Source of the DNA: Pseudomonadales bacterium
GTDB taxonomy: Bacteria > Pseudomonadota > Gammaproteobacteria > Pseudomonadales > Halieaceae
DNA: 64,000 nucleotides
Reading direction: 5' to 3'
Assembly: GCA_024234735.1 (NCBI GenBank)
Contig: JACKNV010000002.1
Location: forward strand, 186,001-250,000
The notes below the pieces were generated by a model. The model did not search any database. It saw only the letters and a list, made by a program, of their open reading frames with translations, and was not told where the DNA came from. This document shows positions 8,467 through 15,949 of this stretch, piece after piece (positions within the stretch are counted from its first letter, which is position 1; the number at the start of each line of letters is the position of its first letter). The position numbers and the translations under genes were made by a program.

Positions 8467-9651
8467 ATGCGTGAAGCCGTTATCGTCTCTACCGCGAGGA
8501 CACCTATTGGACGCGCCTACAAGGGGGCGTTCAACAACCTGGAGTCGCCCACCCTGGCCGGATATCCGATCGCCGAGGCCATCAGGCGCAGTGGCGTCGA
8601 CCCGGCGGAGGTCGAGGATTGCATCATGGGAGCGTCCATCCAGCAGGGCACCCAGACTTTCAATATCGGCCGCCTGGCGGCACTGGCTGGCGGATTGCCC
8701 GAGAGTTGCGCGGGAATGAGCCTCGATCGACAGTGCTCCTCGGGCCTGATGGCGATCGCCACGGCGGCCAAACAGATTGTCCAGGACGATATGACGGTGT
8801 TGGTGGCCGGTGGCGTGGAAAACATCACCCTGGTACAGAACGAGCATATGAATTTTCACCGTATTCCCGACCCGCGCCTCATGCAGGCTCACCCGAATAC
8901 CCATATGAGCATGCTGGAGACAGCGGAGGTGGTCGCCGCCAAATACGGTATCAGTCGCGAGGCCCAGGACGAGTACGCCTTGCAGAGCCAGCTGCGCACG
9001 GCCGCGGCACAGGCCGCGGGCCGGTTTGACGACGAGATCATCGCCATCACCACCGAAAAACTCGTTGTCGACAAGGAATCCGGCGAGAGCCGTACCGAGA
9101 CGGTGACCCTGGAAAAGGACGAGGGCAATCGTCCGGATACCACACTGGACAAGCTTGCCAGCCTGGCGCCGGTGATGGGCGGCACAGTGACCGCGGGCAA
9201 CGCCAGCCAGCTCTCCGATGGCGCCAGTGCTTGCGTGTTGATGGAGGCGGAAGACGCCCGCAACCGCGGCCTGCAGCCGCTGGGTTACTATCGCGGCATC
9301 GCGGTGGCAGGTTGCGCCCCGGACATCATGGGTGTCGGCCCGGTGTTCGCCGTGCCCAGGCTGCTGCAGCGGCACGGACTCAAAATCGATGATATCGGCC
9401 TGTGGGAGCTGAACGAAGCCTTCGCGGTGCAGGTATTGTACTGTCGCGACCAACTGGGAATTCCCAATGACAAACTCAACGTCAACGGTGGCGCGATAGC
9501 GATCGGGCATCCCTATGGCATGTCCGGCGCTCGCATGGTCGGGCATGCGCTGATCGAGGGTCGTCGGCGCGGCGTCAGGTACGTGGTCATCACGATGTGT
9601 GTGGGCGGCGGCATGGGCGCGGCAGGCCTGTTCGAGGTAGCGGGGGGCTAG
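8467..9651 (+). CDS. Thiolase (acetyl-CoA acyltransferase)
   Basis: The 394-residue length is standard for thiolases. The acyl-accepting nucleophile is Cys90 in RQCSSGLMAI. The catalytic histidine is His348 in AIGHPYG, and the second cysteine is Cys378 in TMCVGGGMG. It cleaves a 3-ketoacyl-CoA with free CoA to acetyl-CoA and a shortened acyl-CoA, or catalyses the reverse condensation. It lies 26 bases after the aminotransferase and 3 bases before the peptidase, in an operon without hydratase or hydroxyacyl-CoA dehydrogenase genes. A ketoacyl-CoA must therefore reach it without classical beta-oxidation, for example from the ligase acting on a beta-keto acid. A biosynthetic acetoacetyl-CoA role is the main alternative. 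Confidence 0.95.
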   Translation: MREAVIVSTARTPIGRAYKGAFNNLESPTLAGYPIAEAIRRSGVDPAEVEDCIMGASIQQGTQTFNIGRLAALAGGLPESCAGMSLDRQCSSGLMAIATAAKQIVQDDMTVLVAGGVENITLVQNEHMNFHRIPDPRLMQAHPNTHMSMLETAEVVAAKYGISREAQDEYALQSQLRTAAAQAAGRFDDEIIAITTEKLVVDKESGESRTETVTLEKDEGNRPDTTLDKLASLAPVMGGTVTAGNASQLSDGASACVLMEAEDARNRGLQPLGYYRGIAVAGCAPDIMGVGPVFAVPRLLQRHGLKIDDIGLWELNEAFAVQVLYCRDQLGIPNDKLNVNGGAIAIGHPYGMSGARMVGHALIEGRRRGVRYVVITMCVGGGMGAAGLFEVAGG

Positions 9652-9654
9652 GTC

Positions 9655-10821
9655 ATGGGTTTGAGCACAGGGCACCGTTCGACGCCCGGTGGGAAGCCGC
9701 GGGCGCGCGGCGCGGGCGTACCGTTCGCCGGCACCCCGGGCGAACACAACGCCATTACCGACATTGCCGGAGTTGAGGTGGGGTACACGACGCTGGTCGC
9801 GGGCGAGGGCGCCCTCAAGGTCGGCGAGGGCCCGGTTCGCACCGGCGTGACGGCGATTCTGCCGCGCGGCAGGCAGGCGGCCACCGAAGCCGTCTTCGCG
9901 GGGGCATTTACCCTCAACGGCAACGGCGAAATGACCGGGCTGCCGTGGGTCGAGGAAACCGGCCGCCTGCACGGCCCCATTACCCTGACCAATACCCACT
10001 CCGCAGGCACGGTCAGGGACGCCACCGTCAAGTGGATGAATCGCCAACTCGATAGCCAGCAGGCGGACGGCAATACTTTCTGGATGCCGGTAACCGGCGA
10101 GACCTGTGACAACTGGCTCAATGACATGAACGGCTTCCATGTAAAGGAAGAGCATGTCTTCAACGCTATCGACTCGGCGGCCGGCGGGGCGCTGGAGGAG
10201 GGCAGCGTCGGCGGCGGCACCGGTATGTCCTGTTACCAGTTCAAGGGCGGTAGCGGTACTGCCTCGCGAACCGTACAGCTGGGCGGGCAGTGCTATACCG
10301 TGGGGGCTTTCGTCCAGACCAATTTCGGCGTGCGCCACCTGTGTACTGTCGCTGGTATCCCGGTTGGCACCTATTTTCCCTATACCGGTGGTCAAACGCA
10401 CCGGTACCTGCAGGGTCATGCCACGGATCAGGGCTCGATTGTGGTAGTTGTTGCCACTGACGCGCCGCTGCTTCCTCACCAGCTGAAACGCATGGCGCGC
10501 CGGGGCGGGCTGGGCATGGGCCGCTCGGGGGGTATCGCCTCCAACGAATCGGGAGACTTTTTCCTGGCTTTCTCCACCGCCAACCGCGCGGCCCTGCACA
10601 ACAGTTATGAAGTGGCCGCCGCGGATTTCCTCGGGGAATTCATGATGACACCGCTGTTTGAAGCGACGGTGCAGGCGGTCGACGAGGCCATTGTCGATAC
10701 CCTTTTCGCCAACGAAACCATGGTAGGTCGCGACGGAAATGTGCGCGAGGCCTTTCCGGTGGCGGAGGTGGTCCGCCTGTTGCAGCAGCACGGTCGCTGG
10801 TGCGACCCGGACAGTCTTTGA
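9655..10821 (+). CDS. P1 family N-terminal-nucleophile aminopeptidase (DmpA/BapA-like)
   Basis: This 388-residue protein is colinear with the S58/P1 family (DmpA, beta-peptidyl aminopeptidases). Family landmarks include ITDIAGVEVGY near the N-terminus, GGGTGMSCYQFKGG, and the autocleavage site Gly260/Ser261 before IVVVVATDAPLLPHQL. Ser261 would become the new N-terminal nucleophile after self-processing into alpha and beta chains. Known members release D-amino acids or beta-amino acids from the N-terminus of short peptides, substrates ordinary peptidases handle poorly. Its start follows the thiolase stop by 3 bases. Beside a beta-amino-acid-type aminotransferase, it is the best clue that the operon handles beta-peptides or other unusual peptides. 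Confidence 0.92.
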   Translation: MGLSTGHRSTPGGKPRARGAGVPFAGTPGEHNAITDIAGVEVGYTTLVAGEGALKVGEGPVRTGVTAILPRGRQAATEAVFAGAFTLNGNGEMTGLPWVEETGRLHGPITLTNTHSAGTVRDATVKWMNRQLDSQQADGNTFWMPVTGETCDNWLNDMNGFHVKEEHVFNAIDSAAGGALEEGSVGGGTGMSCYQFKGGSGTASRTVQLGGQCYTVGAFVQTNFGVRHLCTVAGIPVGTYFPYTGGQTHRYLQGHATDQGSIVVVVATDAPLLPHQLKRMARRGGLGMGRSGGIASNESGDFFLAFSTANRAALHNSYEVAAADFLGEFMMTPLFEATVQAVDEAIVDTLFANETMVGRDGNVREAFPVAEVVRLLQQHGRWCDPDSL

Positions 10822-10843
10822 GACAGCGTCGGGGAGTTGTGGG

Positions 10844-11827
10844 ATGAACCTTAGCTATGCCTACCAGGAGTGGCCCTATGCCCAGGTGTTCCGGATAGCG
10901 CGCGAGGCGCGAAGTCACAGTGCGTTGTTCCTGGTGCATATCCACGACGGCGAGCACCTCGGCCGTGGTGAGTGTGGCATCCTTACCCAGTACGGGCACA
11001 GCAAGCAGGACCTCGTCGACGGTTTTGAAACGGCGGCGAAGATGCTGGCGCAGCGTCCCGCTCGCGAGGAGCTGCAAGAAGCGATAGCAAACAGCTCGGT
11101 GCGCAATGCCATAGACTGTGCCCTGTGGGATCTGGAATGCAAGCGCGATGGCAAATCCCCCTGGCAGATGGCGGGTCTCGAGCGCCGCGCTGAACTGCAG
11201 GTCGATATCACGATCGGTATCAATGCCACAGAAAAAATGTGTAGGGATGCCCGCGCCGCGGTTGACAAGGGTTATCGCATACTCAAGATCAAGGCGAATG
11301 CCGAGCAGGTGGTAGATAAAGTATCGGCGATAACAGCGGTGGCACCGGGTTTGACCTTCATAGTCGATGCCAATGAGGCCTGGTCGATACGCCAGCTGGA
11401 GCAGCTCGCGCCGCAATTGCATGATCTGGGTGTGGCGCTTATCGAGCAGCCATTGCCGCACCACGACGATGCGGCCATGGCGCGGTATCGCGGCCCGATA
11501 CCGATTTGCGCCGACGAGAGCTGTGAGTCGCTGCAGCAGCTCGATACCCTGCAGGCGCGCTACCAGGCAATCAACATCAAGCTGGACAAGGTGGGGGGGC
11601 TGACGCCGGCACTGCAGCTGGCGCGCGCGGCGAAGGAGCGGGGAATGGGCTTGATGCTCGGCTGCCACGGCCCCACTTCCCTGGGAATAGCCCCGGCCTA
11701 TGTGGTCGGCACACTCGCGGATTTTCGCGATCTGGACGGCCCCGCGCTGTTGCACCAGGATCGCCTCCATGGCATGCGGTATCGCAATGGCTACCTGCAC
11801 TGCTTCACGCCGGGGCTGTGGGCATGA
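10844..11827 (+). CDS. Enolase-superfamily enzyme, L-Ala-D/L-Glu (dipeptide) epimerase-like
   Basis: The ATG at 10844 gives 327 residues, and its neighbour stops 22 bases earlier. The muconate-lactonizing subgroup pattern is complete: the base pair Lys148-Ile-Lys150, metal ligands Asp175 (VDAN), Glu201 (LIEQPLP) and Asp224 (CADES), and the opposite-face lysine Lys246 in NIKLDKVGG. Dipeptide epimerases with this layout invert the alpha-carbon of the second residue of a dipeptide. N-succinylamino acid racemases and lactonizing enzymes share the scaffold and remain possible. Pairing with a P1 peptidase suggests it adjusts stereochemistry of small peptides before or after hydrolysis. The exact substrate is not readable from sequence. 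Confidence 0.88.
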   Translation: MNLSYAYQEWPYAQVFRIAREARSHSALFLVHIHDGEHLGRGECGILTQYGHSKQDLVDGFETAAKMLAQRPAREELQEAIANSSVRNAIDCALWDLECKRDGKSPWQMAGLERRAELQVDITIGINATEKMCRDARAAVDKGYRILKIKANAEQVVDKVSAITAVAPGLTFIVDANEAWSIRQLEQLAPQLHDLGVALIEQPLPHHDDAAMARYRGPIPICADESCESLQQLDTLQARYQAINIKLDKVGGLTPALQLARAAKERGMGLMLGCHGPTSLGIAPAYVVGTLADFRDLDGPALLHQDRLHGMRYRNGYLHCFTPGLWA

Positions 11828-11873
11828 GGCATGGCCCGGGTAGCGCAAACCCCGGTATTGGCGCGGCCTGCCG

Positions 11874-12824
11874 GTGACCAGGATCCTATCGCTTGCCGAA
11901 ATCAGGTCGGCCCTCGCTCGGGTGGATGCGCTGGCAGCCATGGAGCGCGCATTCGTGGCGTATTCGCAGGGCAGGGCGGTGGTGCCGCCCGTCGGGGAGC
12001 TGCTGTTTGAGGATCCGCCAGCAGACGTGCATATCAAGTATGGCTATGTGCGAGGCGACGGCTACTACGTTATCAAGGTTGCCTCGGGTTTCTACCAGAA
12101 CCCGCAACTGGGTTTGCCGTCCAGCAACGGGCTGATGCTGCTGTTCAGCCGCCACACGGGTGTTCTCGAGGCCGTTTTGCTGGATGAGGGACATTTGACC
12201 GATGTCCGCACCGCGGCGGCCGGTGCCGTGGCCGCGCGCTATCTGGCACCGCGGGAGCCCGGGTGTATCGGCATCATCGGCAGCGGTATCCAGGCGGCAT
12301 TGCAGCTGGCAAATCTGGCGCGGGTGACGTCCTGCCGCAAGGTGCTCGTATGGGGGCGCAACCCCGACCGGGTGGCGGCCTGGCGCGAACAATTCGCAAA
12401 TGGCGAATTCGATGTTGCCGCGGCGGCGGATATCGACACCCTGGTCGATCGCTGCCGCCTGATCGTCACCACCACGCCGGCCACCGCGCCGCTGCTGGAG
12501 GCGGTGCACGCGGGCACCCATATCACGGCCGTCGGTGCGGACGCACCGCACAAGCAGGAGCTGGCGCCGTCTGTACTTGCCGCGGCCGATATCGTCGCGG
12601 TCGATTCGCTGTCGCAGAGCGACAGTCGCGGTGAGGTCTATCGCGCCGTTGACGCGGGTGAGCTGGGGCGCGGCGCCGCGGTCGAGCTGGGCCGGATTGT
12701 CAGTGGGGAACTTCCCGGCCGGACGCGGCGGGAGCAGATCACCGTGGCCGACCTGACCGGTGTGGCCACCCAGGATATCGAGATCGCCAGGGCCGTATAC
12801 GAGGAAACAGTCCATGCACATTGA
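11874..12824 (+). CDS. Ornithine cyclodeaminase / mu-crystallin family protein
   Basis: This 316-residue protein has an N-terminal dimerisation part with the substrate lysine region VHIKYGY and a Rossmann NAD-binding loop GIIGSGIQA beginning at Gly133. The family includes ornithine cyclodeaminase, alanine dehydrogenase and ketimine reductases, all of which act on amino-acid imines with NAD(P). The likely start is the GTG at 11874, 46 bases after the previous stop. The next gene begins inside its last codons, so translation is coupled. In this operon it may reduce or deaminate a cyclic or imine product from the neighbouring aminotransferases. A specific substrate cannot be assigned. Confidence 0.9.
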   Translation: MTRILSLAEIRSALARVDALAAMERAFVAYSQGRAVVPPVGELLFEDPPADVHIKYGYVRGDGYYVIKVASGFYQNPQLGLPSSNGLMLLFSRHTGVLEAVLLDEGHLTDVRTAAAGAVAARYLAPREPGCIGIIGSGIQAALQLANLARVTSCRKVLVWGRNPDRVAAWREQFANGEFDVAAAADIDTLVDRCRLIVTTTPATAPLLEAVHAGTHITAVGADAPHKQELAPSVLAAADIVAVDSLSQSDSRGEVYRAVDAGELGRGAAVELGRIVSGELPGRTRREQITVADLTGVATQDIEIARAVYEETVHAH

Positions 12825-13932
12825 AACCTTTGAACTGGAGCGCAATCAGTCGCTTTACGAGAACACTGTCCGGTTCAACCTGACCGAGAGCGGGATTCAC
12901 CCCTACACGCTGCGGGAACTGTTGAGCGAGGAACAGCAGCAGGAAGTGTTGGACCTGCGCCTGGGCTACGGGCAGACCAACGGCGATCCGGCGCTGCGCC
13001 AGACCATTGCCGACCTGTACCCCGGTTGTGGCCCGGACGATATCCTGGTCACCAATGGCTCCGCGGAGGCGAACTTTGTGGCCTTCTGGAGCCTGCTGGA
13101 GCCCGGCGACGAGGTGGCCATGATGCTGCCGAACTACCAGTTGCTGTACGGGCTTACCCGCTCGCTGGGTTGTACCGTCAAGCCTTTCCACTTGCGGGAG
13201 GAGTTGAACTGGGCGCCGGACCTGGATGAGCTGGCTTCTCAGATGAGCTCCAAAACCCGGGTGATCGCCCTGTGCAACCCCAACAATCCAACCGGCTCCA
13301 TACTGAGCAGCGACGATATGCAGCGCATCGTGGCGCTGGCCCGGGAGTACGACTGCTACCTCCTTGCGGATGAGATTTACGTGGGTTCCGAGCTCGATGG
13401 CAGGGAAACGCCCAGTTTCATGGGGCTTTATGACAAGACCATCGTGGTATCAGGCCTGGCGAAATCCCTGTCCCATCCCGGTCTGCGGATCGGCTGGCTG
13501 GCCGGGCCGCGAGAGGTCATAGAGGGAGCCTGGCATCACCACGATTACACCTCGATCAGTACCGGGATCATCAGCCAGTATGCCGCCAATATCATCCTCC
13601 AGCCCGCCAAGCGACGCGAGGTGCTGGACAGGGGACGTGCGCTATTGCGTACCAATGTGCCCGTGGTGGAGCAATGGGCCGCTGCCCACGGAGACCGCTT
13701 TCATATGATAGCCCCGCGGGCCGGTGGCATGGCCTTCATGCGCTACAACTTCGATATCAACTCCAGCGAGCTGGTAACCAGGCTGCGCGAGGACAAAAGC
13801 GTGCTGCTGGTGGCCGGCGACTGGTTCGGAATGGATCGCTACCTGCGCCTGGGCATAGGTGGCAACACCGATGAACTGGTGGAAGGGTTGGAGCTGGTAA
13901 ACGAGTTCCTGCTGGAGTTGGAGGGCGGTTGA
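12814..13932 (+). CDS. Class I/II PLP aminotransferase
   Basis: The ATG at 12814 overlaps the previous gene by 11 bases and gives 372 residues. Fold-type I motifs are clear: NPNNPTG, the cofactor aspartate in LLADEIYVG, the Schiff-base lysine Lys217 in SGLAKSLSHPG, and RIGWLAGP. The C-terminal part with DWFGMDRYLRLGIGG carries the substrate-carboxylate arginine expected in the family. It probably transfers an amino group between an amino acid and a keto acid. As a second aminotransferase of a different class in the same operon, it may regenerate the amino acceptor or act on the alpha-amino acid released by the peptidase. It also vaguely resembles capreomycidine-synthase-like enzymes, so another PLP reaction is possible. 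Confidence 0.92.
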   Translation: MHIETFELERNQSLYENTVRFNLTESGIHPYTLRELLSEEQQQEVLDLRLGYGQTNGDPALRQTIADLYPGCGPDDILVTNGSAEANFVAFWSLLEPGDEVAMMLPNYQLLYGLTRSLGCTVKPFHLREELNWAPDLDELASQMSSKTRVIALCNPNNPTGSILSSDDMQRIVALAREYDCYLLADEIYVGSELDGRETPSFMGLYDKTIVVSGLAKSLSHPGLRIGWLAGPREVIEGAWHHHDYTSISTGIISQYAANIILQPAKRREVLDRGRALLRTNVPVVEQWAAAHGDRFHMIAPRAGGMAFMRYNFDINSSELVTRLREDKSVLLVAGDWFGMDRYLRLGIGGNTDELVEGLELVNEFLLELEGG

Positions 13933-13969
13933 CGCGCTTCACGGGCGGGCGGTGACCGCCGGCGCGCCC

Positions 13970-14617
13970 TCACTCCAGCGTCGCTGATGGCCCGTCTGTT
14001 TGCAGCAGACGCGCCCTGGCGGTGTCGCCGTCCACCAGCGAGGCGGTAAAGGGGTAGTCCGCCGTGAGCACCGCCACCAGCTGGCTGGCCGCGTTGCTGA
14101 AGGCGGTTTCATCGGCGAAATCCAGGAACGCGATTGCCGTGGAGACCGCCGGATTGTCGCGCACCGCCGCGGCCAGCACGGCCGGCGGAATGGTGATGAT
14201 CTCCTCGCCGGGGTCTGCGTCCAGGGACTGTAGCAGTCGCGCGATATTGATCACCGCCGGGGTGTCGTTGGTGCCGCCGGGTATCAGATCCCGCGGCGCG
14301 ATAACGGCCTTGCCGTCCACTGGCGCGCCCAGCTCGATGTCGCCCAGGGCGAAGCTGATCAGCTCGCCCTCGGCATAGCTGAACACTCCCCCTGGACCGG
14401 TGACGCCGACCTCGGCGCCGGAGCGATAGGCGAGCCCCTCGACCGGGGTACCCATGAGGTTGCCCTGGCGGGCCACAACCACGATTTCCTCGTCGTCCTT
14501 GTCCTTGTCATCGTTGTCCCCCGAACTGAACAGCACCACGCACTGGCTGGCGGTAATGAATGGCAGGGCAAGCAGCATAAGTACCAGCCGGAGCCGTGGT
14601 ATAACGGGCGCGTTCAT
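13970..14617 (-). CDS. Secreted hypothetical protein with GxxGxFxYxxGE-type domain
   Basis: The start at 14617 (MNAPVIPRLR) puts a hydrophobic signal segment at once at the N-terminus, giving 215 residues. A GTG at 14662 with a better ribosome site would add 15 residues and cannot be excluded. After the signal comes a cysteine (SQC, not a good lipobox) and an acidic linker (DNDDKDKDDEE). A motif follows with VEGLAYRSG, VTGPGGVFSY and FALGDIELG, then INIARLLQSLDAD. This combination recurs in large surface or adhesin-like proteins of marine gammaproteobacteria; here it stands alone. It converges with the operon to its left, only 37 bases away. Function unknown; periplasmic or surface location is inferred. 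Confidence 0.75.
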   Translation of the reverse strand: MNAPVIPRLRLVLMLLALPFITASQCVVLFSSGDNDDKDKDDEEIVVVARQGNLMGTPVEGLAYRSGAEVGVTGPGGVFSYAEGELISFALGDIELGAPVDGKAVIAPRDLIPGGTNDTPAVINIARLLQSLDADPGEEIITIPPAVLAAAVRDNPAVSTAIAFLDFADETAFSNAASQLVAVLTADYPFTASLVDGDTARARLLQTDGPSATLE

Positions 14618-14736
14618 GATCAGGAGCCAGGCAGGTTGCCAGTCGTCGTCTAAAAATGGCACAACTGCTCCGGGAAAGTAAAGCCGGTCACAGGATTACC
14701 CGGGAGCCAGGCGAAGCCCCTTCCCCCGGGGGCTGG

Positions 14737-14767
14737 TTGTTTATGGCATTGCTAGTGCCATTACAAT
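14737..14767 (+). promoter_or_regulatory. Probable promoter with inverted repeat upstream of the DUF2855-sulfatase genes
   Basis: The inverted repeat ATGGCA (14743-14748) and TGCCAT (14756-14761), with a 7-base centre, lies between a TTGTTT sequence (14737-14742) and a TACAAT -10-like hexamer (14762-14767). The 19-base spacer is long, so promoter strength is uncertain. The palindrome position would suit a dimeric regulator. Confidence 0.35.
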
Positions 14768-14841
14768 GGGTGGGTGTTACACTGCTGCTTCCGATGGTCT
14801 AGAGAGTGGCTTGCCGCGGTGGCGGGCAAAGGGAGCGGGCG

Positions 14842-15927
14842 ATGGCACAGTGCACGGAACTTTGGGTAGACCGTACCGACCTTCGTACCACGCAAGCGGT
14901 CAGCCTACCGCTGCCGGAACCGGGTGAGGGTGAAGTGCTGGTCGCAATCGACAAGTTCGGCCTCACTTCCAACAATGTCAGCTATGCGGTCGCCGGAGAC
15001 GAGATCGGTTACTGGGGCTATTATCCCGCCCTGGGCAACTGGGGCAAGGTGCCGGTGTGGGGCTGCGCCGACGTGGTGGTGTCCAATTGCCCGCAGGTAC
15101 CGGCGGGCGAACGCCTCTGGGGGTTCTTTCCCATGGCGAGCCATGCGCTGCTGCAGCCGGGAAAGGTGTGCGACGACCGTTTTGTCGACCTTGCCGCGCA
15201 CCGCCAGGGCCTGCCCTCCCTGTACAACGGCTATCGCCGCACCCGGGCGGAGCCCGCTTTCCTGCAGGCAATGGAGGTGGAGCGCTGTCTGCTGTTTCCG
15301 CTGCTTGCCACCTCCTGGCTGATCTATGACTTCCTGGTGGACAACGATTTCTTCGGCGCCGACCAGGTGCTGATCGGCTCGGTGTCATCGAAGACCGGCG
15401 CGGGGCTGGCGGAGATGCTGCATGGCGCCCCCGAGGTAGGCCAGCGGGTGGTCGGGCTCACTTCCGCGAGTAACGTGGCCTATGTGGAGCGCCTGGGTTG
15501 TTGCGATGAAATCGTGGCTTACGGCCGGGAGGCGTGTATCGATACCTCGGTGCCGGCGGCCTACGTGGATATGTCCGGCGACGCGCGCCTGACCGCAACC
15601 CTGCACCGCTTGCTGGGAAACAATATGGTCAACAGTGCGATGGTGGGCGCTACTCACTGGGAGCAGCGTGGCGACACCGGCGATCTGCCCGGCGCCAGGC
15701 CGACGTTTTTTTTCGCCCCCGCGCAGATCGGCAAGCGCGATGCCCAGTGGGGTCCCGGCGAGGCCATGGCCAGGGCCATGGCGGCCAGCGCGCGAGTGGC
15801 GAATAAATGGCAGGGTGAGCTGGCGGTGGAATGGACCCGGGATGTGGATTCGCTGGCCAGGCTGTGGCGGCAGCTGCTGGACAACGGGGTTGCGCCCAAT
15901 CGCGGCCTGATGGTCTCTTTGCTGTAG
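14842..15927 (+). CDS. DUF2855 family protein (MDR-like oxidoreductase fold)
   Basis: The ATG at 14842, preceded by GGGAG, gives 361 residues. The N-terminal part (PLPEPGEGEVLVAIDKFGLT) resembles the GroES-like domain of medium-chain reductases. A central VLIGSVSSKTG segment looks like a Rossmann nucleotide loop with altered glycines. These are hallmarks of DUF2855, a family of uncharacterised proteins common in marine proteobacteria and fungi. Zinc ligands of classical alcohol dehydrogenases are not evident. It lies 22 bases ahead of a sulfatase and close to acyl-CoA enzymes, so a redox step in lipid catabolism is a reasonable guess. No reaction is established for it here. Confidence 0.85.
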   Translation: MAQCTELWVDRTDLRTTQAVSLPLPEPGEGEVLVAIDKFGLTSNNVSYAVAGDEIGYWGYYPALGNWGKVPVWGCADVVVSNCPQVPAGERLWGFFPMASHALLQPGKVCDDRFVDLAAHRQGLPSLYNGYRRTRAEPAFLQAMEVERCLLFPLLATSWLIYDFLVDNDFFGADQVLIGSVSSKTGAGLAEMLHGAPEVGQRVVGLTSASNVAYVERLGCCDEIVAYGREACIDTSVPAAYVDMSGDARLTATLHRLLGNNMVNSAMVGATHWEQRGDTGDLPGARPTFFFAPAQIGKRDAQWGPGEAMARAMAASARVANKWQGELAVEWTRDVDSLARLWRQLLDNGVAPNRGLMVSLL

Positions 15928-15949
15928 TCTGATCGTTGCGGAGCCCGCC

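Noticed and set aside
8233..10791. Long minus-strand frames over the thiolase and P1 peptidase, and similarly over pepN (1138-3081) and the FadB-like gene (25987-28005)
   Set aside because: All lie opposite genes with complete catalytic motifs; none shows a recognisable domain or ribosome site.
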